Of a stretch of DNA of 64,000 nucleotides, positions 1-7,825 are shown in pieces (position 1 is the stretch's first letter; each line of letters opens with the position of its first letter). The translations under genes and the position numbers were made by a program. The notes beneath the pieces are model-generated. The model saw nothing but the letters and a program-made list of their open reading frames with translations. It was not told the origin of the DNA and searched no databases. The stretch is taken from NCBI RefSeq assembly GCF_964246085.1, contig NZ_CAXTPD010000001.1. One strand, written 5' to 3'. Source of the stretch: Brotaphodocola sp003480315 (lineage in GTDB: Bacteria; Bacillota; Clostridia; Lachnospirales; Lachnospiraceae).

Positions 1-1
1 G

Positions 2-175
2 CCGTATTATCCGGTCAATGATGAGAAGAACGGAAATCTCTATGCAGAATACAAAAAGCTGGCAGAGCAGGAAAAGAAGATCGTATTCGGCGGTCGCCTG
101 GGTGAGTATAAGTATTATGATATGGATGCAGTGATTGCCTCCGCATTGGATATGTGCGATAAGGAACTGGCCTGA
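2..175 (+). CDS. glf: UDP-galactopyranose mutase, C-terminal end (partial)
   Basis: The window opens inside a gene; 57 codons and a TGA stop remain. Glf is a flavoenzyme that interconverts UDP-galactopyranose and UDP-galactofuranose for surface polysaccharides. The visible part carries the typical tail of the family: PYYPVNDEKN followed by a block reading VFGGRLGEYKYYDMD and a final helix ending in DKELA. The arginine in GGRLGEYKYYDM belongs to the conserved flavin/substrate region known in this family. The N-terminal FAD-binding part lies outside the window, so integrity cannot be judged. No hairpin terminator is obvious immediately after the stop. Confidence 0.88.
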   Translation, partial: PYYPVNDEKNGNLYAEYKKLAEQEKKIVFGGRLGEYKYYDMDAVIASALDMCDKELA

Positions 176-258
176 TTACGGCTGTTTTTTCAAGGCATAT
201 TACATTTTTTTAACATTTATCTTAGTGTAAAGTCATAAAATCTTCACTTTTCAGATAG

Positions 259-287
259 TTGTAGAGAACTTTGATTTATGGTATGCT
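259..287 (+). promoter_or_regulatory. Sigma-A-type promoter for the cell-wall repeat protein
   Basis: TTGTAG (259-264), a 17-bp spacer and TATGCT (282-287) place transcription start near 294. This supports the ATG at 369 as translation start, because the in-frame ATG at 309 would be only about 15 nt into the transcript and has no Shine-Dalgarno sequence. Confidence 0.55.
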
Positions 288-368
288 TCTATATGTTAAG
301 AAAAGTATATGACGAAAAGTTTCATTGACGATCATGAAAAGGAAAATTACATTGGAGGTAAATTCAAT

Positions 369-1364
369 ATGAGAAAGAAAGCACTTGGTATTGCGGCAGT
401 TGCAGCTGCTATGACCTTATCTACCGGTATCACCGCATTTGCAGCAGGCTGGGTAACAGAGAGTACCCCATACGGTGATAAGCAGAAATATGTGTACGAT
501 AACGGCAACTGGCCGTCTGGCAACTGGTTTACCGATCCGGATACCCAGCTGGTTTATCATCTGGATCCGGATGGCTACCGCATGACAGATACTACGGTAG
601 ATGGCTACTGGCTGAATTCCGAGGGAGTACGTCAGGAAAAGTCCCAGGAAGATATCGATCGTGAGAACAGAGAAGCGGCAAAGAAGGCAAGCAAGCCGAA
701 TCCGGGTAAGTCTGTTGCAGCAGCAAAGGTTGCAGCATCTGAAGCAAAAGATAAGAATGCGGCAGTCAGCACAATCCGCAGAAGCTACATTTCTGAGTTA
801 AAGGTGATCATCAACAAGATTACGAAGACACTTGCTGCAGCACGTACAGATAACTCTGTGCAGATTCTAACCACTGAGGATAATCTGGAAGTATCCCGTA
901 CCTTCCACGACAGCAATTCCGGAGATTTTTATAAATTCAGCATGTGGAACAGTGCGAAAGATAAGGCAAACGCAGTAGATCTTGTTTATGTCTACGATGC
1001 AGCTCCGGAGGCAGACCGTAATCTGTACAACACTGCATATGAGCAGAGCGTAGTTGCAGCATTGGGCGACACGGAAGGTAAGGCAGTGACCGATTATGTA
1101 CAGGGACAGCGCGAACAGGGCGTTACCAATCTGACTCGTGAAGGCAAGACCGACAGCGGCAACAGCTATTCCCTGACCTATAAGAACAATAAGATCCAGA
1201 TCAGCGTAACCTGCAGCGAGGTAACTGAGGATGATCAGACAGAGGAAGCATCTACTGAAACCGCAGCAAAAGAAGAAGCAGCTCCGGTAGTAACCTCTAA
1301 GACTATTACCGTGGGTGCAGCTGCGACAACAGCAGAGGAGAATACAGAGGCAGCAGCTGAGTAG
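369..1364 (+). CDS. Secreted protein with cell-wall-binding-like repeats
   Basis: A 331-residue exported protein. The start at 369 follows a GGAGG (354-358) at good spacing and begins with a clear signal peptide: MRKK, a hydrophobic Ala-rich core and a cut near TAFAAG. Directly after it comes a W/G/Y-rich stretch of about 70 residues (GWVTES, YVYDNGNWPSGNWF, YHLDPDGYRM, GYWLNSEG), which resembles choline- or glucan-binding repeats used to hold proteins on the envelope. The middle (roughly residues 130-290) is a globular domain I do not recognise, rich in polar residues. The C-terminus is a low-complexity Thr/Glu/Ala tail. It has its own promoter and a strong terminator, so it is a monocistronic gene. 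Function beyond envelope association is unknown. Confidence 0.85.
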   Translation: MRKKALGIAAVAAAMTLSTGITAFAAGWVTESTPYGDKQKYVYDNGNWPSGNWFTDPDTQLVYHLDPDGYRMTDTTVDGYWLNSEGVRQEKSQEDIDRENREAAKKASKPNPGKSVAAAKVAASEAKDKNAAVSTIRRSYISELKVIINKITKTLAAARTDNSVQILTTEDNLEVSRTFHDSNSGDFYKFSMWNSAKDKANAVDLVYVYDAAPEADRNLYNTAYEQSVVAALGDTEGKAVTDYVQGQREQGVTNLTREGKTDSGNSYSLTYKNNKIQISVTCSEVTEDDQTEEASTETAAKEEAAPVVTSKTITVGAAATTAEENTEAAAE

Positions 1365-1390
1365 TAATTAAAAAGAATAATTGAAAATGA

Positions 1391-1434
1391 AAAATCTGGC
1401 CGACAGAGTTCATGCTCTGTCGGCCAGATTTTTT
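1391..1434 (+). terminator. Strong intrinsic terminator
   Basis: An 18-bp perfect stem (1391-1408 with 1415-1432), a 6-nt loop and a T run. It ends the transcript of the cell-wall repeat protein. The A run on the other side may let it work in both directions. Confidence 0.9.
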
Positions 1435-1440
1435 ATATAA

Positions 1441-1560
1441 CGTGCGCCTAGCGGCGCACGTTTCTAACGTAAGCGCTTAAATTTTAGCCGCTGATATAAA
1501 AATTCCCGGTCACCTTTCAGTGACCGGAGTACCTTGACAATTCATATACGATTATTGCTG
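1441..1560. other. Intergenic stretch with two hairpins at the edge of the IS nest
   Basis: It holds a hairpin at 1441-1460 (CGTGCGCC/GGCGCACG) and another at 1506-1527 (CCGGTCAC/GTGACCGG). Between them, from 1469, GTAAGCGC resembles the GTAA-starting ends of IS66-family elements. No coding sequence is seen. Confidence 0.4.
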
Positions 1561-1607
1561 GTTTGCCTCATCTGCCCGCTGTGCGATTTCCGCTTTGACA
1601 GATGAGT

Positions 1608-1716
1608 ATTCCGGGCGATTCTGAACCGCCGTTCCGGCGCCGCAGTACCGCAGTTCCGTTTTTGGTGATACCGCGATTCCGGGAATCGGATACTGTGGTT
1701 CCGGTCGGATGATACC
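1608..1716 (+). repeat. Left multiple terminal repeats of the IS21 element
   Basis: Four copies with the pattern GTTCCG...GATACC or close variants sit at 1631-1649, 1653-1672, 1675-1693 and 1698-1716, at steps of 22, 22 and 23 bp. A weaker fifth copy lies at 1608-1627. They face the right-end array in inverted orientation. Confidence 0.7.
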
Positions 1717-1780
1717 ATTTCCTTTATAATGAATTCATACGCTTTGCAGCGTAAATTCATTACGAAGGAGGTCACCATTT

Positions 1781-3343
1781 ATGACCAAGTATCGTGAGAT
1801 CATCCGGCTTGCCGGATTGAATCTCAGCCAAACCAACATTGCCCTTAGCTGCAATGCATCCAAGACAACTGTCAACAAGGTGCTGAAGGCAGCCAGAGAG
1901 CAAAATCTTGTCTGGCCCCTGGATCCTAAACTCAGCGATCCAGTCTTAGGCAAGTTGCTTTTCCCTGAAGTGAAGGCAAAGCCAGCCACTTCAAAGCGGA
2001 TGCTCGATTACGAGCATATCCGCAAAGAGCTTCTTCGGAACGGAGGGAATAAGAAGCTCCTTTGGACAGAGTATCTTGAAGAATGCCGTCTCTCCAAAGA
2101 AGAACCACTTATGTACTCTCAGTTCTGCTACTACATCCAGCAGGATGAGCAGAAGCGCCGCGCCACCATGCATATCAACCGCAAGCCCGCAGAGCAGGTC
2201 GAGGTCGACTGGGCAGGCGATCCGACGCACATCATCGACCCAGATACCGGCGAAATCATGGATGCTCAGATTTTCGTGGGTGTTATGACCTACAGTCAGT
2301 ATCCATATGTAGAAGCTTTTGTGGATCAGAAGCAGGCGTCATGGATCGCAGCACACGTCCACATGTACGAGTACTTTGGCGGTGTTGCAAAGATCCTCGT
2401 GCCGGACAACTGTCGCACTGCTGTGGATCATAATAATAAAAGCTGGAATGATCCACGGATCAATGTCGTCTATCAGGAAATGGCAGAGCACTATGGCACC
2501 GCCATTATTCCGGCACGCGTCCGTTCTCCAAAGGATAAGCCTAATGCCGAAGGCAGTGTAGGTAGCATTTCCACATGGATCACCGCAGCGCTACGGAACG
2601 AACAGTTCTTTTCTCTCGGTGAGTTAAATCAGGCGATCCGGCAGAAGCTGGAAGATTTCAGCCATCGCCCGTTCCAAAAGAAAGAGGGGAGCTGGTATGA
2701 AATCTTCCGCGATGAAGAACTGCCATTGCTGGCCCCGTTACCTGCTACCCCATATGAACTGGCGGAATGGAGACAAGCCACCGTTCAGTTCAATTATCAC
2801 ATAGCGTTTGCAGGAATGCTATACTCCGTTTCACATGAGTATATAAAGCGCAAAGTTGATGTGAGGGTCACAGACAAGACCATTGAGGTTTTCTACAACC
2901 ACAACCGAATCGCGTCTCACCGCCGACTGTATGGTCGCAAAGGTCAGTATAGCACAATCACAGAGCATATGCCACCTTCTCATCAGCAGTATCTTGAGTG
3001 GAACGGCGACCGCTTCCGGCAATGGGCGAAGCGAATCGGTTCCAGTACCTACCAGACCGTGGATGCAATCCTTACCTCCAAGCTGGTAGAACAACAATCC
3101 TACCGTAGTTGCATGGGGCTTTTAAAACTGGCCGACAAGTACTCTGTCGATCGACTGGAAGCCGCCTGCCGTAAAGCACTCACCTTTACAGCCACTCCGA
3201 GCTATAAGAGCATCAAGAACATACTCGATACCGGAAGTGACCGAACAGAGGCAGTTGACAAAGCTTCGGTAACCGATAGCTATACGAACTCAGAAAAAAG
3301 CAGCCACGCACTTACACGGGGTGCGGATTACTACAGGAGATAA
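1781..3343 (+). CDS. istA: IS21-family transposase IstA
   Basis: A 520-residue DDE transposase that cuts and joins the element ends. The N-terminus has a helix-turn-helix (about residues 14-40) for binding the terminal repeats. The rve integrase core shows the catalytic triad: D143 in VEVDWAGD, D209 in LVPDNCRTAV and E257 in KPNAEGSV. Length is typical for the family. The ATG has GAAGGAGG about 9 nt upstream. It lies 6 bp before istB and would be co-transcribed. The frame is complete and no key residue is missing, so IstA itself may be functional although its partner is damaged. Confidence 0.93.
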   Translation: MTKYREIIRLAGLNLSQTNIALSCNASKTTVNKVLKAAREQNLVWPLDPKLSDPVLGKLLFPEVKAKPATSKRMLDYEHIRKELLRNGGNKKLLWTEYLEECRLSKEEPLMYSQFCYYIQQDEQKRRATMHINRKPAEQVEVDWAGDPTHIIDPDTGEIMDAQIFVGVMTYSQYPYVEAFVDQKQASWIAAHVHMYEYFGGVAKILVPDNCRTAVDHNNKSWNDPRINVVYQEMAEHYGTAIIPARVRSPKDKPNAEGSVGSISTWITAALRNEQFFSLGELNQAIRQKLEDFSHRPFQKKEGSWYEIFRDEELPLLAPLPATPYELAEWRQATVQFNYHIAFAGMLYSVSHEYIKRKVDVRVTDKTIEVFYNHNRIASHRRLYGRKGQYSTITEHMPPSHQQYLEWNGDRFRQWAKRIGSSTYQTVDAILTSKLVEQQSYRSCMGLLKLADKYSVDRLEAACRKALTFTATPSYKSIKNILDTGSDRTEAVDKASVTDSYTNSEKSSHALTRGADYYRR

Positions 3344-3349
3344 GGAACC

Positions 3350-4123
3350 ATGACTACACAGAGCACTATAGATAAACTCATCGAAATGCGGCTGACATCC
3401 ATGTCGGATGCATTCCTGACTCAGCTGCAGGATGCCCAGATGAGGGACATTTCCTTTGAAGACCGTTTCGGAATGCTGGTGGATATCGAATATAGCAACC
3501 GTAAGAGTAACAGCCTGAAACGGTTAATCCGTAATGCCGGATTCGACCAGCCAGATGCATACATCGGGGATATCAACTATACCTCCGGGCGAAAACTCAA
3601 CCGCAGCCTGATCGAGCGTCTGGCAACCTGTGAGTACATCACAGAGCACCGGAACCTATTCATCGCAGGTGCCACAGGAAGTGGAAAGACCTACATGGCA
3701 TGCGCTTTCGGTATGGAGGCCGGCAAGCGTCGATACACTACGAAATACGTTCGGCTTCCAGATATGTTCCTGGAGTTAGAGATGGCACGTAACGATGGAA
3801 CTTACAAGAAGGTCCTGAGCAAATATGCCAATCCGGTTCTGCTGGTCATCGATGAATGGCTGCTGTTGAAGCCAACCGCATCAGAACAGTACGATATACT
3901 GGAACTCCTCCATCGGAGACGCAAGAAGTCGTCCACCATCTTTTGCTCTCAGTATGATTGCAATGGCTGGTATGATCAACTGGGAGGGGATGACGCTCCT
4001 CTAGCGGAAGCGATCCTGGATCGCATCAAGCATGATGCGATGCGTACAAGATCAACATCATCCCGACGGACCCGGCGAATTACAGATCCATGCGTGAAGT
4101 ATACGGGTTGGATCCGGCATTAA
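3350..4123 (+). CDS. istB: IS21-family helper ATPase IstB, frameshifted near the C-terminus
   Basis: An AAA+ ATPase that helps IstA choose targets. The N-terminal helical part is followed by Walker A GATGSGKT (residues 107-114) and Walker B VLLVIDEW (163-170), then FCSQYD...GWYDQLGG, all typical. At 4034-4043 the pentamer GATGC is present twice in tandem. Removing one copy restores the usual tail (DAYKIN, DPANYRSMREVYGLD) ending at 4131. With both copies the last 30 or so residues are out of frame and end at 4123. The core ATPase domain is intact but the C-terminal region is scrambled, so function is doubtful. Confidence 0.88.
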   Translation: MTTQSTIDKLIEMRLTSMSDAFLTQLQDAQMRDISFEDRFGMLVDIEYSNRKSNSLKRLIRNAGFDQPDAYIGDINYTSGRKLNRSLIERLATCEYITEHRNLFIAGATGSGKTYMACAFGMEAGKRRYTTKYVRLPDMFLELEMARNDGTYKKVLSKYANPVLLVIDEWLLLKPTASEQYDILELLHRRRKKSSTIFCSQYDCNGWYDQLGGDDAPLAEAILDRIKHDAMRTRSTSSRRTRRITDPCVKYTGWIRH

Positions 4124-4151
4124 GCGAGTAAACTCGCATGTAGCAAAATGC

Positions 4152-4232
4152 GGTATCCCTGTTCCGGACTCACGGTATCCTAGCGCCGGACTGCCGGTAT
4201 CCGTTCCTTCGGAACAGGGATACATTTGAACC
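4152..4232 (-). repeat. Right multiple terminal repeats of the IS21 element
   Basis: Four copies start at 4152, 4174, 4196 and 4218, a regular 22-bp step. In reverse complement the first three read AGTCCGG...GGATACC, AGTCCGG...GGATACC and GTTCCG...GGATACC; the fourth is weaker. They mirror the left array. Confidence 0.7.
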
Positions 4233-4236
4233 GTAA

Positions 4237-5762
4237 TATTCATTCACTCCAGATGAACTGAACAAGATGGATCATGAAACCAAGAATGATGTCATCTACC
4301 AGATGCAGGACCGGCTTGACCGGTTGGAACAGAACTATGAAAACCTCGTAGAGCAGGTCCGGCTGGCAAATCAGCAACGTTTTGGCCGTCATACGGAAAA
4401 ACTGGATGATATCGCCGGACAGCTTTCTTTTTTTAATGAGGCTGAAGCTAACTACGATGAAAAAGTCAAAGAGCCAATTGTGGAAGAGGTTATTGACTCA
4501 TCCAGAAAAATGCCGCGAAAGCCTAAGAAAAAAGGTTAGCGTGAAGAAGATCTGAAGGATTTTTCACAGGAAGTAATTCCTCATGATATACTGGAACAGG
4601 AACTGAATGAAGCTTTCGGTGAAGGAAACTGGAAAAGTATGCCGGATGAGATTTTCTGGCAGCTTCGTTTCGAACCGGCCAAATGGACTGCGGAAAAACA
4701 CATCATAAAAGTGTATGTTGGAACAGATGGTGCGCATCAGGATGAATTTCTTCGTGGCGATCATTCGGAAACGATGTTCAGGGGAAGCATTGCAACTCCT
4801 TCTCTTGAAGCCGTAATCATCAATGCCAAGTATGTAAACAGCAATCCGCTTGACCGCATTTCCAGAGACTTCCAGGCAAACGGCCTGAATCTGTCCCAAC
4901 AGACGATGTCGAACTGGACGGTGTGGACGGCTGAACGCTATTTATTACCAATCTATATGTGGGTTCACATCACCGGAGAGTTAAGTCTGGTACCGCCGAT
5001 TATTGTGTATGAATACCAGAAGACGCGGCACAGTGATCATCTGAAAGCGTACTATAAGGACTTTGACGGTGTTCTTATGACAGATGGCCTGGAACAGTAT
5101 CATAAGCTGGAACGGGATCTGACCGGTGTAAAAAATGCGAACTGCATGGCTCACGCAAGACGTCACTTTGCAAATGCGATTAAGGCGATTGGAAAAAGCA
5201 ATCCGAAAGCAGTCGAGTCATCTGTTGCGTATAAAGCACTTGTAAGAATCGGCGCTATTTATGATCTGGAAGGAGCTTTGAAGGAGCTGACTCCAGAAGA
5301 GCGCTTAAAAGAGCGGCAGGCTTCCATCAAGCCTCTGGTTGAAGAATTCTTTTCCTGGCTCCGAAAGATATAGGCAGACCGGTCGGTGCTTCCAAAGAGC
5401 GAAACGCCAAAGGCATCAACTATTGCCTGAATCAGGAAGAATACCTGAAGGTGTTCCTGTCAGATGAAGAAGAGCCAATTGATAACCTGGCCAGTGAACG
5501 CGCACTGAGAACTTTCACGATTGGTCGTAAGAACTGGATGACTATCAATACAGTACGAGGAGCCAATGCCAGCGCAACCATCTACAGTGTTACGGAGACT
5601 GCCCGTGCAAATGGTCTGAATGTTTACTACGACATGAAGCATTTGCTGACAGAACTGACGCAGGTTGTTCGTGTCGATGGAAGCATAGATGAAAAAGATT
5701 TAGAATCACTCATGCCGTGGTCAAAAGACCTTCCGGCTGAATGTTACAAGCGCCGCAAATAA
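4237..5762 (+). pseudogene. tnpC: IS66-family transposase TnpC, degenerate
   Basis: An IS66 transposase that reads through in pieces. The N-terminal coiled coil and leader (LDRLEQNYENLVEQVRLAN, FGRHTEK, QLSFFNEAEA, PRKPKKKG) stops at a TAG (4537-4539), then resumes in the same frame (REEDLKDF, SIATPSL, LSQQTMSNW). A second TAG follows at 5371, then a frameshift near 5400, and the last part (GINYCLNQEEYL, PIDNLASERALR, IGRKNWM) is in another frame. In addition, SERYL-like ERYLLPIY runs straight into MWVHITGEL. The roughly 30-residue block holding the ADETP catalytic aspartate of this family is missing, an in-frame deletion near 4965. The protein cannot be an active transposase. Confidence 0.88.
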
Positions 5763-5829
5763 GCGGCGCTGTATTTGGCGTGGAGCGAAGGATTTGACCT
5801 TTACTTAGTGAGCGCTGATTGGCATATTC

Positions 5830-7380
5830 TTAACATCCAAGGAGTGAGTGTATAGTTGTTTCAAGCAATTTAATATCTTCAGGGATAGATTTTTTAATTG
5901 TTCGAATAACATCTATTCGTACTTGCGCCTCATTAAGATTCAATTGCTTGGCAAGATAGTGAAATTCATTATGCTTACCTGCACTGAGTGCTTGCTCAAT
6001 AGAATTTTCAAATTCAAAATCTGTTTGCCAGAGTAGCGCCAATTCATGCTGTGAATTTTTGTTATCTCTTAGAAGCTCAAGCAAATATTGTTCAGGCCGA
6101 GTATCCCCTGGTAAATAATTTAATCGTTTTTGAATCCATTCGTTAAAATTATCGTTGATACGTCCTTCTAAATGCCGTTTAACTTGTGAAGTGGCTTTTT
6201 CATAATTTTGACGTTTGTCACCGTCACAAAATGCAATACATGCATGATTCCCAACACGATAAGCTGCAGCAAGTTGTTTTAGAACAGCTTGATCAGAACC
6301 GATTGGTAGAATTTTAATGCGCCTTAAGATGGGGTTGGGAAGAAAACCCTGCAAAATGCTACAACCAACTTCATCTTCGGTGTAAACAGATAATTCCTTT
6401 TTTTCACCGGCACTTAGTTTTCCAGTTGCGTACTCGGATGAAATATTAGAGAAAATGTTGGTCATGCCATCTACAGATTCCAGATAGAAACGACCTTCAG
6501 GAGGTAAGCAATCAAGAATAGTGCATGAATGAGTGGAACAGATAATTTGGCAATGAAGTTCCAAACACAATTTTTTTAGCTCTTGAATTAAACGTTTTTG
6601 GGCACTTTCATGTAAGCCAAGTTCAATTTCATCGATAACTAATAATGTATTTTTACCAGCAGAGAAAAGTTCAATTAATAAGCTGAATACAGCATTTTCA
6701 CCAGCACCCATATTAAATCCTGAGTAGTGCTTTTCTTTTCTGTCTACAACAAATAATCTTCTCCGGTCAACTGTTCGAAGATCCAAAGTTGTATATTTTT
6801 TTCCTAAAACTTTGCTAGCTATATCAAGTATTCGATTCTTAGTATTTTGATTGATGGTTGAAGATTTAAACTTTCCGTAGTATGAACGTTCGGTTTTTCG
6901 TTCACCAGGAGGAACTATTCTTTGGATACCAAGAAAAACTACGTTTCTATGTACCCGTGTATCATATTTGGTCCATTTGCCACCGCGTTTTTTGGTGCGA
7001 TGTTGCCAGCCACTACCTTCGCGACCGCCCTTCCATTTTGTCAGGAATTCATACCAAATAGATATACCTTCTACTTTCATTTCATCAGTTGTTTGTACAA
7101 AAAAATCACTGAATGTGTAGTAGGATTTATTATGATCAATGGGAACGTAACCAATATTAGTGTTATGGTAAGCACAGCACGATAAAGCTAATAAAGTGGA
7201 TTTGCCAGAACCGTTTTCACCAGCAATAGCTGATATTGGATAGGTAAAATTAATTTGGCAAGGATGGAGCCCTCGAATTTGCCCATATTCCAAGCGGATG
7301 GTTTTAAGACTTCTGCTGTTTATATCGTTTTGAAACCATTCATGATTTTTTAAGTCAATATCAGATGTTGAATATTTCAT
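5830..7380 (-). CDS. OLD-like AAA/ABC ATPase with C-terminal Toprim-like domain
   Basis: A protein of 516 residues, read from the ATG at 7380 with AGAGG 8 nt upstream. Walker A GENGSGKST is near residue 55, an ABC-like signature GAGEN near 227, Walker B TLLVIDEIE near 247-253 and an H-loop STHS near 285. The C-terminal third has the spacing of a Toprim nuclease fold: an acidic motif TEDEVG near 335, a PIGS strand near 360 and AFCDGDK near 384-389. This combination is that of the OLD family of ATPase-nucleases, several of which act in phage defence, alone or with partner genes. No UvrD-like helicase partner (as in Gabija) is present next to it. Neighbours are IS remnants on one side and a glmS fragment on the other, which suggests horizontal gain. 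The Toprim assignment rests on motif spacing only. Confidence 0.7.
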   Translation of the reverse strand: MKYSTSDIDLKNHEWFQNDINSRSLKTIRLEYGQIRGLHPCQINFTYPISAIAGENGSGKSTLLALSCCAYHNTNIGYVPIDHNKSYYTFSDFFVQTTDEMKVEGISIWYEFLTKWKGGREGSGWQHRTKKRGGKWTKYDTRVHRNVVFLGIQRIVPPGERKTERSYYGKFKSSTINQNTKNRILDIASKVLGKKYTTLDLRTVDRRRLFVVDRKEKHYSGFNMGAGENAVFSLLIELFSAGKNTLLVIDEIELGLHESAQKRLIQELKKLCLELHCQIICSTHSCTILDCLPPEGRFYLESVDGMTNIFSNISSEYATGKLSAGEKKELSVYTEDEVGCSILQGFLPNPILRRIKILPIGSDQAVLKQLAAAYRVGNHACIAFCDGDKRQNYEKATSQVKRHLEGRINDNFNEWIQKRLNYLPGDTRPEQYLLELLRDNKNSQHELALLWQTDFEFENSIEQALSAGKHNEFHYLAKQLNLNEAQVRIDVIRTIKKSIPEDIKLLETTIHSLLGC

Positions 7381-7664
7381 ATACAATACCTCTAAAATTT
7401 ATATGTTATTTAATTTTACATGAATTGACATAAAATGTGTAGTGCTTTTTGAAAGATTATGTCGCATATTGTCGTATAGTGCCGCGTAAGATGATTTTTT
7501 ATTGGACCTTTTGATATTTTTAGTGATGCAAAAGACAGCATGGATAAAAGCAGACAGGCAAAAGAATGAACTGGGCTCTTTGATGGGGGCTGATAGTAAT
7601 GCGGGCTTATTTGAAGGAAATTGTGAGAAGACGGAAGACAAGTTGAAGTAGTTAAAGAAAATAC

Positions 7665-7778
7665 ATGAAAATATATAGCTACTTTCAGAGATGGCTTGCC
7701 ATATATGTGCGATGTCTCTATAATGATTTGGATGTGGATAAGCCGAGAAATCTGGCGAAGTCGGTGACGGTGGAGTAA
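7665..7778 (+). pseudogene. glmS: Orphan 3' end of glmS (glucosamine-6-phosphate synthase)
   Basis: A 37-codon frame whose last 15 residues are DVDKPRNLAKSVTVE followed by TAA. This is the near-invariant C-terminus of GlmS. The 20 residues before it (LAIYVRCL in the place of LAYYVAL) are only partly GlmS-like, and nothing further upstream matches. It is therefore a fragment, not a gene. The 3' end of glmS is the recognition site of Tn7-type TnsD proteins and a conserved landing place for mobile DNA. The fragment may mark the edge of an integrated island or a past rearrangement. The surrounding 7381-7825 stretch shows no other coding signal. Confidence 0.72.
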
Positions 7779-7825
7779 CAGACTCTGATACAATGGAATA
7801 ACCAAAGTCAGGAGCGTACAAAAGC

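Larger units (their letters stand above)
1586..4235 (+). mobile_element. IS21-family insertion sequence (istA-istB)
   Basis: A two-gene element: DDE transposase IstA and AAA+ helper IstB, 6 bp apart. It is flanked by arrays of short terminal repeats in inverted orientation with a 22-bp period (left about 1608-1716, possibly from 1586; right 4152-4232). Multiple terminal repeats are a known trait of IS21 elements, where IstA binds them. Exact ends and target duplication could not be fixed by eye. The istB frameshift suggests the copy can no longer move by itself. Confidence 0.72.
1469..5804. mobile_element. Probable IS66-family remnant interrupted by an IS21-family element
   Basis: The right part (4237-5762) is a recognisable IS66 tnpC. 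The open frame before its first ATG already reads YSFTPDELNKM, as in complete tnpC genes, and is cut off upstream just where the IS21 right-end repeats stop (4232). GTAAGCGC at 1469 and TTAC at 5801-5804 could be the outer ends, as IS66 elements begin GTAA and end TTAC, but no matching 8-bp target duplication is visible. The nesting is an inference; the outer limits are weak. Confidence 0.4.
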
